From Nonomuraea helvata (GTDB lineage: Bacteria; Actinomycetota; Actinomycetes; Streptosporangiales; Streptosporangiaceae): 64,000 bases of DNA. The stretch is from positions 1 through 64,000 of the forward strand of contig NZ_BAAAXV010000002.1 of the NCBI RefSeq assembly GCF_039535785.1, read 5' to 3'. Below the pieces are notes generated by a model that made no database searches, was not told where the DNA came from, and was given only the letters and a program-made list of their open reading frames with translations. The translations under genes and the position numbers were made by a program. Below are positions 8,087-15,556 of the stretch, in pieces; position 1 is the first letter of the stretch, and every line of letters starts with the position of its first letter.

Positions 8087-9115
8087 ATGCGTGAGCTCGC
8101 CATCCCGGCCCTGACCGCAGCCCTCGCCCTGACCTCGGCCGCCACCGCCACCCCCGCCCAGGCTTCCGCGCGGCAGTGGGCGACGGCCTGGGCCACCGCC
8201 GCCCAGCCGGCCACCCCCAGCACCTCCTGGTACGGCCCCAACTGGCAGCGGCGCGCCGTCATCCCACCCGGTCGGGAACGCCTCAGCGATCCCATGCCTC
8301 TCCCCGTCCGCCCCCTGGACAAGCTCGCCGTGACCCTGCGTTTCACCGGCCCCACCGGCCCGGTCACGTTCCACCACTTCGCCCAGGCCACCTCCTACCG
8401 CGCCCGCGGCGACCACCTGGCCGACACCACCGGCGGCGCCTTCACCGACACCGGCAACTCCTGGTATTACCTGACCGGTGTGGAGGTCACCGGTCCGCGC
8501 GCCACCGGCACCGTGGCCGCCTTCGGCGACTCCCTCACCGACGGCGTCGGCTCCGCCGTCGGCGCCGACAACCGCTACCCCGACCAGCTCGCCGAGCGCC
8601 TGACCGGGCGCGGCCTGGGCGTGGTCAACGCCGGGATCGGCGGCAACCGCCTGCTGACGGACTCTCCCGAGTACGGCACCGCCGGCCTGGCCCGCTTACG
8701 CCGCGACGTCCTGGAGCGGCCCGGCGTCCGTACCGTCATCATCATGGACGGCATCAACGACCTGGCCGAATGGAACGGACCCCACCAGGCGGACGCCCGC
8801 CGGATCATCGACGGCCACAAGGAACTGATCCGGGCCGCCCACGCCAGAGGCATCAAGGCCATCGGCGCCACCCTCACGCCCATCAAGGGCTCGGCCCTGG
8901 CCTACTCCCCCGCCGCCGAGGCCGTACGCGACCGGGTCAACCACTGGATCCGCACCAGCGGTGCCTACGACCACGTCGCCGACTTCGACGCCGTCGTCCG
9001 GCAGCCCGCCGACTCCGACTCCCTGCGCCCTGAGTACGACTCGGGCGACGGCATCCACCTCAACGACGCCGGCTACGACGCCATCGCCCAAGCCGTCGAC
9101 CCCGACGCCCTGTGA
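8087..9115 (+). CDS. Secreted SGNH/GDSL esterase with N-terminal in-frame deletion
   Basis: A 342-residue exported esterase. The Sec signal peptide ends near ATPAQASA (residue 28). The catalytic region has GDSLTDG (Ser149), the NAGIGGNRLL block, the DGINDL block and a C-terminal DGIHLNDAGY with Asp and His. The N-terminal beta domain normally present between GPNW and the LASDP-type strand is about 50 residues too short here: GPNWQRR jumps to AVIPPGRERLSDP without loss of frame. The catalytic domain looks whole, so activity may survive. It lies 19 bases after yceI and may be cotranscribed. Confidence 0.85.
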   Translation: MRELAIPALTAALALTSAATATPAQASARQWATAWATAAQPATPSTSWYGPNWQRRAVIPPGRERLSDPMPLPVRPLDKLAVTLRFTGPTGPVTFHHFAQATSYRARGDHLADTTGGAFTDTGNSWYYLTGVEVTGPRATGTVAAFGDSLTDGVGSAVGADNRYPDQLAERLTGRGLGVVNAGIGGNRLLTDSPEYGTAGLARLRRDVLERPGVRTVIIMDGINDLAEWNGPHQADARRIIDGHKELIRAAHARGIKAIGATLTPIKGSALAYSPAAEAVRDRVNHWIRTSGAYDHVADFDAVVRQPADSDSLRPEYDSGDGIHLNDAGYDAIAQAVDPDAL

Positions 9116-9350
9116 CGCCCCCAGCCTCTCCGGTCGTCCCGGTGCTGTTACGGCTGTTCCTTGAGGGTCAGGGGAAGGCGGAGACGGCCGGATCAAGCTG
9201 AGAAGGCGTGGCGATGACGGTTGTTTCCGGGAGGCTGGTGCTGTGCGGGGTCTCGATGGGCGTCATCTACTCCTCCCGTTTGAACCCGGGCGCTGCGTGC
9301 AGAAGACGTGACGGCATATGCGGAAATCGATCACAAGGAGGAAGGTTCGG

Positions 9351-9803
9351 TTGACCGATCAGGACAACAGGCCCACGTTGTGCCAGGTGGTGCTCGACTG
9401 CACCGACGCCAGGGCCTTGGCGGAGTTCTACCGTTCCCTGCTGGGCCTGGTCTACCGACCCGGCGATGAGCCGCCCGACGTGGGAGGCGACGACGAGCGG
9501 GGCCGCGACTGGCTGGTGCTGAGGACGCCGGACGGCGCTCCGCACCTGGCCTTTCAACAGGTTGACCGGCTACCTGAAGCAACCTGGCCGGACGACCGGG
9601 TGCCCCAGCAGTTGCACTTGGACCTGACCGTGACGTCGGTCGAGAACTTGGCGGCACAGCACGAACGCGTCCTGCGCCTCGGCGGCCGGCTGCTGCTGGA
9701 CCGTATGGACGACGCCGAGGAGCCACTGCGTGTGTACGCCGACCCGGCTGGACACCCGTTCTGCATCTTCGTTTCCCAACGCGGCGCGACTCATGTCCCG
9801 TGA
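9351..9803 (+). CDS. VOC/glyoxalase-like protein
   Basis: A 150-residue vicinal-oxygen-chelate protein. Two beta-alpha-beta-beta-beta modules are visible: LCQVVLDCTDARALAEFYRS with GLVYRPGD at the start, and LHLDLTVTSVENLAAQHERV ending in YADPAGHPFCIF. This is the common actinobacterial glyoxalase-like type. The enzymatic role is unknown. TTG 9351 is preferred because AGGAGGAAGG lies 5-15 bases upstream. ATG 9318 precedes that site and would bury it inside the gene. Confidence 0.85.
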   Translation: MTDQDNRPTLCQVVLDCTDARALAEFYRSLLGLVYRPGDEPPDVGGDDERGRDWLVLRTPDGAPHLAFQQVDRLPEATWPDDRVPQQLHLDLTVTSVENLAAQHERVLRLGGRLLLDRMDDAEEPLRVYADPAGHPFCIFVSQRGATHVP

Positions 9804-9827
9804 CCCGTGACCCACCAAGGGCGGCCG

Positions 9828-10018
9828 TCAGCGGGTGAAAAGGGCGCGGTGCAGCATTTCCCGTACGCGTTTGTGGCGGCTGTCGCGCTGGGCGGTGTCC
9901 TTGGTGTTGACGGCGGCCTCGCCCATGGAGATGGCGAGCATCAGGTCGTCGACGTCGACGACGGGTTGGACGAGGCCGGCCGCGCGGCCGCGGTCGAGGA
10001 GAGGTCCGAAGCAGGCCG
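9828..10018 (-). pseudogene. TetR regulator C-terminal fragment
   Basis: About 63 codons of the C-terminal domain of a TetR regulator (GLVQPVVDVDDLMLAISMGE, then REMLHRALFTR and stop). The HTH half is gone. The conserved sequence ends at about 10018, where the C-terminus of a short-chain dehydrogenase begins on the opposite strand. That is expected if a deletion removed the front halves and shared promoter of two divergent genes. Confidence 0.75.
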
Positions 10019-10161
10019 CGTTCCTGGAGCACGTCCCCACCACCCGGCTGGGCCGTCCGGGCGACCTGGCCGCGGTCGTCGCCTTCCTGCTGTCCGACGA
10101 CGCCGAATGGATCAACGGCCAGGTGTGGGCCATCGACGGCGGCGCCAACATGCGCGCCTGA
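10019..10161 (+). pseudogene. Short-chain dehydrogenase C-terminal fragment
   Basis: The last 46 codons of an SDR oxidoreductase: FLEHVPTTRLGRPGDLAAVV, then LLSDDAEWINGQ and WAIDGGANMRA, stop TGA. Nucleotide-binding and catalytic parts are missing. It is joined back to back with the TetR fragment at about 10018. Confidence 0.78.
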
Positions 10162-10189
10162 CCGGCGACGTCGACCGAGCGGCGGCGGA

Positions 10190-11012
10190 TCAAGAGGCGC
10201 CGACGCGTACGGCGGTGGCCGCCAGAGTGGTGTAGTGCATCGTGAAGCGGCCCCCCCAGAGCGTCGATGGCACCTCCGACCGCGCCCAGTATCTCGGCCA
10301 GCTGGTCGGGACGGAGCTGGGTGAGAGCGCCGGTCGTGGGCAGCAGGTCCAGCCATTGGTCGCGCGTGTAGGACTGCTCCCAGTCGAATCGCCACTGCTC
10401 CGGCTCGGCGAACTGGCCGGTCTCGCAGATCTGGTCGGCGAACTTCGCGTACCCCGCCCGGTACAGGTCCAGCGGACGTCGAGCCGGCTGGTTGCCGAAC
10501 GGCGAGTCGGGCGCCACCCGGCGGTAGGCGGCGGCGAACGGCTCGGCCACCTCGGCAGGCGGCTCGAATACGTGCCCGAAAATCGCCAGGCGCCCGTCCG
10601 GACGCAGCACCTGGGCCGCCTTCACAGCGCCGGCGACGGGGTCCACCCAGTGCCACGACTGGGCGGCGACCACCGCGTCGAACCTGCAGCCGGCCGGCTG
10701 CCAGGCTTCGAAGGTCGCCACCTCGACGTGCAGGCCGCGGGCCTGCGCGAACTCGGCCATCCGCGCATCCGGCTCGATCCCGAGCACGGCGCAGCCGGCG
10801 GCCTGGAACTGGCGGGCCGCGATGCCGGTGCCGCAGCCGACGTCCAGCACGTCGGGTCCTGGGCTCCCGGCGACGATACGCGCCACCAAGGCGTCGGGGT
10901 AAGCGGGTCGGGCCTGGTCGTAGCGTTGCGCGTCCGTGCCGAACGACTCGGCCATCCGCCGGGCCTGATGCAGCTGCGCTGGTTCTGGTTGCTCTCGCGG
11001 TAGAGTGGGCAT
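10190..11012 (-). pseudogene. Class I SAM methyltransferase with late frameshift
   Basis: A SAM-dependent methyltransferase of the small-molecule type: ESFGTDAQRYDQARPAYP at the N-terminus, the glycine loop VLDVGCGTGIAARQF (motif I), FDAVVAAQSWHWVD (motif II region) and VLRPDGRLAIFGHVF. The original frame breaks in a run of seven G near 10251-10257. With one G fewer the protein would continue ALGGRFTMHYTTLAATAVRV to TGA 10190-10192, the normal C-terminus. As written it reads through into the TetR debris to 9828. Either a single-base insertion or a homopolymer read error explains this. ATG 11012 sits beside a 24-bp operator shared with the divergent tetR. Confidence 0.72.
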
Positions 11013-11020
11013 GCGTTCAC

Positions 11021-11044
11021 CTTAGTGGGCAAGCGCCCACTAAG
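11021..11044. promoter_or_regulatory. TetR operator between methyltransferase and tetR
   Basis: CTTAGTGGGC and GCCCACTAAG form perfect 10-bp arms around AAGC. The site lies between the divergent methyltransferase (start 11012) and tetR (start 11076) genes. A further half-like AGTGGGC occurs at 11004-11010. This is the expected operator for the TetR protein. Confidence 0.75.
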
Positions 11045-11075
11045 CAACGCCTGCCGGACGAGAGAGGATCAGTAA

Positions 11076-11678
11076 GTGCCAACTGGGGTGCACCTTCGCG
11101 ACGCCCGACAGCAACTGTTCGACGCCGCCGAACGCGTGCTGCTGCGGGACGGCCCGAACGGGCTGACCAGCCGGGCCGTCACCGACGAGGCCGGCTGCGC
11201 CAAAGGCGTCCTGCACCGGCACTTCCCCGACTTCGACGCCTTCCTCACCGAGCTCGTACTCGACCGCGCCGCACAGCTCGAGACCCAGGCACGTGCGCTG
11301 CACGAGGCCGCCGGCACCGGCACGGTGGCCGACAACATCACCGGCGCACTGACCACCCTGTTCGGACCGGTCCCGGTGGCGATCATCCCGCTCATCACTT
11401 TCCGGGACGAGCTGCGCGCACGGCTGCGGCAAGCCAGGCCCGGAGGCGGCATCGCGATCCTCGCCCAGGTCGCGACCGCGGTCTCCACCTACCTGTCCGA
11501 CGAGCGCGAACTCGGCCGCATCGCGGCCGACGCCGACATCGAGTCACTCACCCTCTCCCTGGTCGGAGGCGGGCACCTGCTGTTCGCGGACCGCCACCAA
11601 GACCCTCCGACCACGGCCACCGTCCACAAACTCGTGACCACCGTGCTCGCCGACGTCGTGCAACGGCGGCTGCTCTGA
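11076..11678 (+). CDS. TetR family regulator
   Basis: A 200-residue TetR protein starting at GTG 11076 behind AGAGAGGA. HTH: TSRAVTDEAGCAKGVLHRHF at about residues 31-50. The C-terminal domain is helical and ligand-specific, with ARPGGGIAILAQVATAVSTY. It is divergent from the methyltransferase across a 24-bp dyad and probably represses both. Confidence 0.9.
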   Translation: MPTGVHLRDARQQLFDAAERVLLRDGPNGLTSRAVTDEAGCAKGVLHRHFPDFDAFLTELVLDRAAQLETQARALHEAAGTGTVADNITGALTTLFGPVPVAIIPLITFRDELRARLRQARPGGGIAILAQVATAVSTYLSDERELGRIAADADIESLTLSLVGGGHLLFADRHQDPPTTATVHKLVTTVLADVVQRRLL

Positions 11679-11798
11679 GCTTGGCCCGTGATCGCGGTCA
11701 CTGGTCCGTGGTGCTCGCAGGAGCGGGCGAGAACCGCTGCTCAGCAGTGCCCGCCCGCCCTGGTTCATGCGTTCTGATGCCGGTTCAGGCCGGCAGGG

Positions 11799-12200
11799 TC
11801 AGCATCTGCGCAGGCCGTACCTGCCGGGGTCGGCGTCGAAGGCGCTGGGCGTGTGCACCACGGAGGCCGGCACGTACCCGAAGTTGCCGAACCTGTCACC
11901 GACGGTTCCGTACCAGGTGGTGTTGCCGCCCGGATGGAGTTCTCCCTGCGCCCAGCAGGTGAACCAGCTCTGCGTGGTGTCGAGGTAGTCCACCGCGTCG
12001 ACGGGCCGGGGCCCGTGGAACACGGGGGCTCCGCCGTCGTTGCCGCAGTACAGCCTTCCGTCGTGCGGGTCGACTCCGCAGGCGGCGGAGGAGGCAGTGG
12101 CTGTGGCAGTGGCTGTGGCAGTGGCATCGGCTGGGGCGAGCCCGAGCAGGGCGAATGCCGCGATGGCGATGGTCGTGGAGATGGCTTGGTGCTTGTTCAT
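11799..12200 (-). CDS. Small secreted Cys-containing protein, copy 2
   Basis: A 133-residue exported protein. The signal peptide MNKHQAISTTIAIAAFALLG continues to a low-complexity Ala-Thr repeat (about residues 25-38). The mature core has CGVDPHDGRLYCGND, SWFTCWAQGELHPGGN, WYGTVGD and GYVPASVVHTP. Four conserved Cys could form two disulfides. The pattern GN..WY..GD..G.GYVPA resembles short SH3-like actinobacterial secreted proteins; function unknown. It is the downstream partner of a paralogue at 12251-12682. Confidence 0.75.
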   Translation of the reverse strand: MNKHQAISTTIAIAAFALLGLAPADATATATATATASSAACGVDPHDGRLYCGNDGGAPVFHGPRPVDAVDYLDTTQSWFTCWAQGELHPGGNTTWYGTVGDRFGNFGYVPASVVHTPSAFDADPGRYGLRRC

Positions 12201-12250
12201 CTGTGGTGCCTCATTCGGTGTCGTTCTCGGGGATGCGGATCGTGCGGGCG

Positions 12251-12682
12251 TCACGGTCCGACGAGGTCGTAGTCGGCCGAGGTGCACTCGCGCAGTCCCG
12301 GCGCGGGGTCATGCGCGGTGGCCACGTGGACGGCGGGCAGGAAGCCCCAGCCGCGGTAGGGCGGCACCGCCTCGTCGCCCGCGGCGAGGTACCAGATGCT
12401 GTTGCCGCCGGCGTGCGGGCCGCCCTCGACCCAGCACTGGAACCAGCTGAAGCCGCTCTTCAGCACGCCGGTCTCCGCGGTCTGGTACGAGGCGTCGTAG
12501 GACAGGGTGACGTTGGGGGTGTTGCGGCAGTAGAGCCTGCCGTCGCTGCGGACCCCGCATTCCTCGGCCGTCGTGGCCGCCAGAGCCGTGGTGGTGGCGG
12601 CCCCGGGGGTCCCGGCGCCCCAAAGGGCACTGGACAGGACCGCGGTCAGCAGCGCGCCGGCCGCGCGATTGCGGATCGTCAT
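12251..12682 (-). CDS. Small secreted Cys-containing protein, copy 1
   Basis: A 143-residue exported paralogue of the downstream gene. ATG 12682 opens the signal peptide MTIRNRAAGALLTAVLSSAL. The mature part repeats the same core: CGVRSDGRLYCRN, SGFSWFQCWVEGGPHAGGN, IWYLAAGDE, WGFLPAVHVAT, with one more Cys near the C-terminus. The pair probably came from tandem duplication, and both are transcribed in one direction. The in-frame extension to 12886 lacks secretory or coding character and was discarded. Confidence 0.75.
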   Translation of the reverse strand: MTIRNRAAGALLTAVLSSALWGAGTPGAATTTALAATTAEECGVRSDGRLYCRNTPNVTLSYDASYQTAETGVLKSGFSWFQCWVEGGPHAGGNSIWYLAAGDEAVPPYRGWGFLPAVHVATAHDPAPGLRECTSADYDLVGP

Positions 12683-12939
12683 GGTGGTGGTCTGCCTTTC
12701 TGTTGCGACAGGTGCGGCGGGTTCGCCGCGTCGAGAGTCAGCGAAGCCCGGTGTGCGAGGTGTCCAACAGGGGCGCGGACGGACTCGTCCGCAATCGAGC
12801 CATCCGATGGCCAGACCTGGACGGCAGGCCGCCATTGCCGGCACCCATCGGACGCGTTCCGTAATCACTTGTAAACTCTGCGCCAAGAGTCGGCCGTGAG
12901 GCGGAGCGGCCCGAGCGGAAAGGGCAAGAGCTGGGCGCG

Positions 12940-13992
12940 ATGAGCGAGTATCCGGAAGGTGGCAAGGGTTCCGGCGCCGTCAGGCAGGCGCCCCCATCCC
13001 AGCTGGAGTCCGTGACCTGTCACGAGGATCTGGTGAAGTTGCTGGCCGAGCAGTTCGCGCGGGCCGACACTTCACTGCGGGAGCTGCAGCTGCGGGCGGA
13101 CAAGGCAGGCGGGACCCGCCTGCCGCGGGCGACGTGCGCGGACATGCTGGCCGGCCGGCGCTTCCCCAAGAAGGCGTTGATGGTGGCCTTCCTGCGGGCA
13201 TGCCAGGTGCCCGAGGGTCAGCTTCCGGCCTGGGAACGGGCGTGGGAGCGCTTGCGCGTCAGCCGGATGCCCGCGGGGAGAGAGGAGGATCGCCGGATCG
13301 AACCTCCCGGCGGCGCGGCGCCTGCCGCCCAGACGGCCGGGCCGGGCCGGTCGGGGCCGACCGGCGTCCTCAGACGGGGCCCGCGTCGAGCCGTCGTGTC
13401 GGCCGTACTGACCGTGCTGGCAGCAGCACTGACCGTGAGCGTCATCATCGATCAGCTGGCGGCACCGCAACGCGATGCGCCCGACCGTTCTGGCAGCTCT
13501 GTGGATCCCGGCCACGTCGTAAGCGACGACGGCCGTGCGTTCGGCCCCCGCGGGTCGAGCCGGTTCACGGTGTCCGTCGATCCCGCCAACACCGGTGTAC
13601 GCCTGATCCGCCGCCTGGACGTAGGCGTCGCCTGGCAACACGCCACCATCACCGTGAACGGCGAACCGGCCGGGGCGTGGCGTGGGCTGCCCGGCGACAG
13701 CACCTACAAGTGGAGGGACCAGGTCGTCGAACTCCCGCGAGCCCTGACCGCGGGCCGGCGCTCTCTCACCATCGTCAACAGGTTCGTCTCCTCCTCCTTG
13801 GGCTTCAACGAGTTCCGCTACGTCGTCGAGCAGAGGGTCAACGGAGCCTGGTCGACCGCCGACACGGTCGACGTCGGCCCCCACCACGCCGCCAGCGAAG
13901 CCGCGCACGACTACCGCATCGCCGGGGAGGGCTGGACCGGTCCCCAGACATTCACCTATCCACCGCGCGAGGAGGACTGGAGAGTCGAATGA
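12940..13992 (+). CDS. Membrane-anchored HTH protein with extracellular beta domain
   Basis: A 350-residue three-part protein. Residues 28-108 form an N-terminal cytoplasmic HTH region of the type common in actinobacteria (VKLLAEQFARADTSLRELQL, ATCADMLAGRRFPKKALMVA). Residues 151-174 are one membrane span. Residues 206-350 are a beta-rich outer domain (GVRLIRRLDVGVAWQHATI, FVSSSLGFNEFRYVVEQRVN, then a HDYRI..W.G..TFTYP end) resembling the C-terminal domain of DUF2961 proteins from memory. The layout suggests CadC-like transmembrane sensing, with an outer lectin-like module and inner DNA-binding module. It is divergent from the secreted Cys pair, a possible target. Confidence 0.72.
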   Translation: MSEYPEGGKGSGAVRQAPPSQLESVTCHEDLVKLLAEQFARADTSLRELQLRADKAGGTRLPRATCADMLAGRRFPKKALMVAFLRACQVPEGQLPAWERAWERLRVSRMPAGREEDRRIEPPGGAAPAAQTAGPGRSGPTGVLRRGPRRAVVSAVLTVLAAALTVSVIIDQLAAPQRDAPDRSGSSVDPGHVVSDDGRAFGPRGSSRFTVSVDPANTGVRLIRRLDVGVAWQHATITVNGEPAGAWRGLPGDSTYKWRDQVVELPRALTAGRRSLTIVNRFVSSSLGFNEFRYVVEQRVNGAWSTADTVDVGPHHAASEAAHDYRIAGEGWTGPQTFTYPPREEDWRVE

Positions 13993-14001
13993 GCAAGAAC
14001 C

Positions 14002-14394
14002 ATGGGTGTTCTGGTCGATTACTTCGCTGCGGACTCTGAGCAGGTGGCCCGGCAGGCATTGTCCGGCGGGCCGGGAGCCGTGAACCTGCCGTATGTCGAC
14101 TGCAAGGGCTGGCTTGACGAGCTCGACACCATGGTCGCTGAGATCAGCGGGCGTGACCTCAGCGAGTTCGGCGACAGCGAGGTCGTCGTGGACGACGGTG
14201 AAGCGGCGGGCGTGGAGCGGATCACGCCGGAGACGGTCGCCGCGCTCGCCGAGGTGGACGATGCGCGGTTGCGCGAATATGCCGAGGGCGAACTGCTCGA
14301 GGAGTACGAGGTCGAACGCATCACCGCCTTGCGGGACCTGGCCCGCCAGGCGAGGCGGCTCAATCAGGGGATGTATCGCTGGTCGTGCGCCTGA
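14002..14394 (+). CDS. Hypothetical acidic protein
   Basis: A 130-residue soluble acidic protein beginning MGVLVDYFAADSEQVARQAL, an N-terminus shared by a family of actinobacterial hypotheticals of unknown role. The rest is helical with Glu-rich stretches (YAEGELLEEYEVERI). It starts 10 bases after the membrane HTH gene and may be cotranscribed. Its 3' end overlaps the convergent pentapeptide gene by 35 bases. Confidence 0.6.
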   Translation: MGVLVDYFAADSEQVARQALSGGPGAVNLPYVDCKGWLDELDTMVAEISGRDLSEFGDSEVVVDDGEAAGVERITPETVAALAEVDDARLREYAEGELLEEYEVERITALRDLARQARRLNQGMYRWSCA

Positions 14395-15004
14395 ACGCGT
14401 CGAACAGCTCTTCCCGGAGGGCGGGCGGCAGCTTGCGGCCCATGTGCGCCGGGCTCACGAGCGCCTGGTCATCGTTCCATTCGCGTGCCGTGCCGACGAG
14501 GAACTCCAGCGCGGAGCGGACCTCCTTGCGGTGCCGCTCGTCCGCCCAGCCGTCCACCAACGACAGCACCGACCTTGCCCGTTCGGTGATCCGATCGAGA
14601 AGCACGTAGCCGGGCAGGCCGGGAAAGCGCTGGGCCCGCAGGTCGATGTGGCGGAAGGCGACGTAGTCGAGCTCGGCTTCGAAGGTGGCCGTCTGCCCCC
14701 GTAGCCGGGACCCGTCGAACACGCATCGTTCGAACCGCACGTTGCCGAAGGAGGTCTGCTCCGCGAAGCGGGTGCGGCGGAAGGTGCAGTTGCGGTAGAC
14801 CGTCTGCGGCCATGTGGCGCCGTCCCACTGCTGTCCGCCGATGCCCGTGCCGGTGCTGCCCATCAATGGCTGCTCGAAGGCGGTGCCGGAGAAGTCGCAT
14901 CCGTCGAACTCGCTGCCGTAGGCGTTGAAGCCGACGAACCGCGTCTCGGTGAAGTCCACGTTCACCAGCCGTGCCCGGTCGAAGATCACAGCGGAGTCTC
15001 GCAT
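14360..15004 (-). CDS. Pentapeptide repeat protein
   Basis: A 214-residue protein whose first about 125 residues show the A(D/N)LXX rhythm of a right-handed quadrilateral beta-helix (FDRARLVNVDFTETRF, FDGCDFSGTAF, YRNCTFRRTRF, FERCVFDGSRL). A helical C-terminal domain follows. Such proteins can mimic DNA or act as scaffolds; the role here is unknown. It starts at the base after the marR stop, so the two form an operon divergent from an MFS pump. Linkage to a drug pump leaves a resistance role open, but nothing in the sequence proves it. Confidence 0.8.
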   Translation of the reverse strand: MRDSAVIFDRARLVNVDFTETRFVGFNAYGSEFDGCDFSGTAFEQPLMGSTGTGIGGQQWDGATWPQTVYRNCTFRRTRFAEQTSFGNVRFERCVFDGSRLRGQTATFEAELDYVAFRHIDLRAQRFPGLPGYVLLDRITERARSVLSLVDGWADERHRKEVRSALEFLVGTAREWNDDQALVSPAHMGRKLPPALREELFDAFRRTTSDTSPD

Positions 15005-15484
15005 TCAGACGCGGGCAGATTGGCCCGCGACGTGGGCACGGAGCCGGTCGAGCATGTCGAGCAGGGCACTCCGTTCGGCGTCATCCAGGATGCCGAAGGT
15101 GAGTTCGGCGTGCGCGGCGTGCAGTGCCTTGATCTCGCCGAGATGTTCATGGCCCTTGGCGGTGATCTCGAGCCGGGTGGACCTTCGGTCGTCGGGATCG
15201 TCGCACCGACGCAGCAGGCCCTCGTCCTCCAGACCGTCCACCAGGGACGTGATCGATCTGCCGGTGATGCCCAGCCGGTCCTTCAGCTCGCCCATCCGCG
15301 GCGTGCCCGCTTCGTCGACTGCGAGCATCAGCAGAACCCTGGACGTGGACCAGCCGCGTTGCAGGTAGGGCTGTCCGGCGAACCGCCGCAGCGCATGCGT
15401 GGTGCGCATGAGCGCCTCAGCCAGCTCCGCTCCTGACGGGGATGCCTCCTGCCGGGGAGGTGCCGACGCTTTCTCGCTTGACAC
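15005..15484 (-). CDS. MarR family regulator
   Basis: A 159-residue MarR protein with winged HTH (MGELKDRLGITGRSITSLVD, then DDPDDRRSTRLEIT). It is divergent from an MFS exporter, with a 7-bp-arm dyad between them, and is followed directly by the pentapeptide gene. It is probably a repressor of the pump. Confidence 0.9.
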   Translation of the reverse strand: MSSEKASAPPRQEASPSGAELAEALMRTTHALRRFAGQPYLQRGWSTSRVLLMLAVDEAGTPRMGELKDRLGITGRSITSLVDGLEDEGLLRRCDDPDDRRSTRLEITAKGHEHLGEIKALHAAHAELTFGILDDAERSALLDMLDRLRAHVAGQSARV

Positions 15485-15488
15485 CCTC

Positions 15489-15509
15489 TCAGGATACAGA
15501 CAATCCTGA
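15489..15509. promoter_or_regulatory. MarR operator between marR and MFS gene
   Basis: TCAGGAT and ATCCTGA are perfect 7-bp arms spaced by 7 bases, immediately upstream of the marR start. A TTTCAGGAG at 15544-15552 overlaps the pump's ribosome site. This is probably the target of the adjacent MarR protein. Confidence 0.65.
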
Positions 15510-15556
15510 TATACGTAATTGAAACTATCCGGCTTGTAACTATTTCAGGAGACTGG

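Noticed and set aside
9828-11012. A 394-residue methyltransferase fusion protein read straight through to 9828
   Set aside because: Residues after the G run match no methyltransferase, while the other frame gives the normal C-terminus and a stop at 10190. The long frame crosses antisense SDR and TetR debris.
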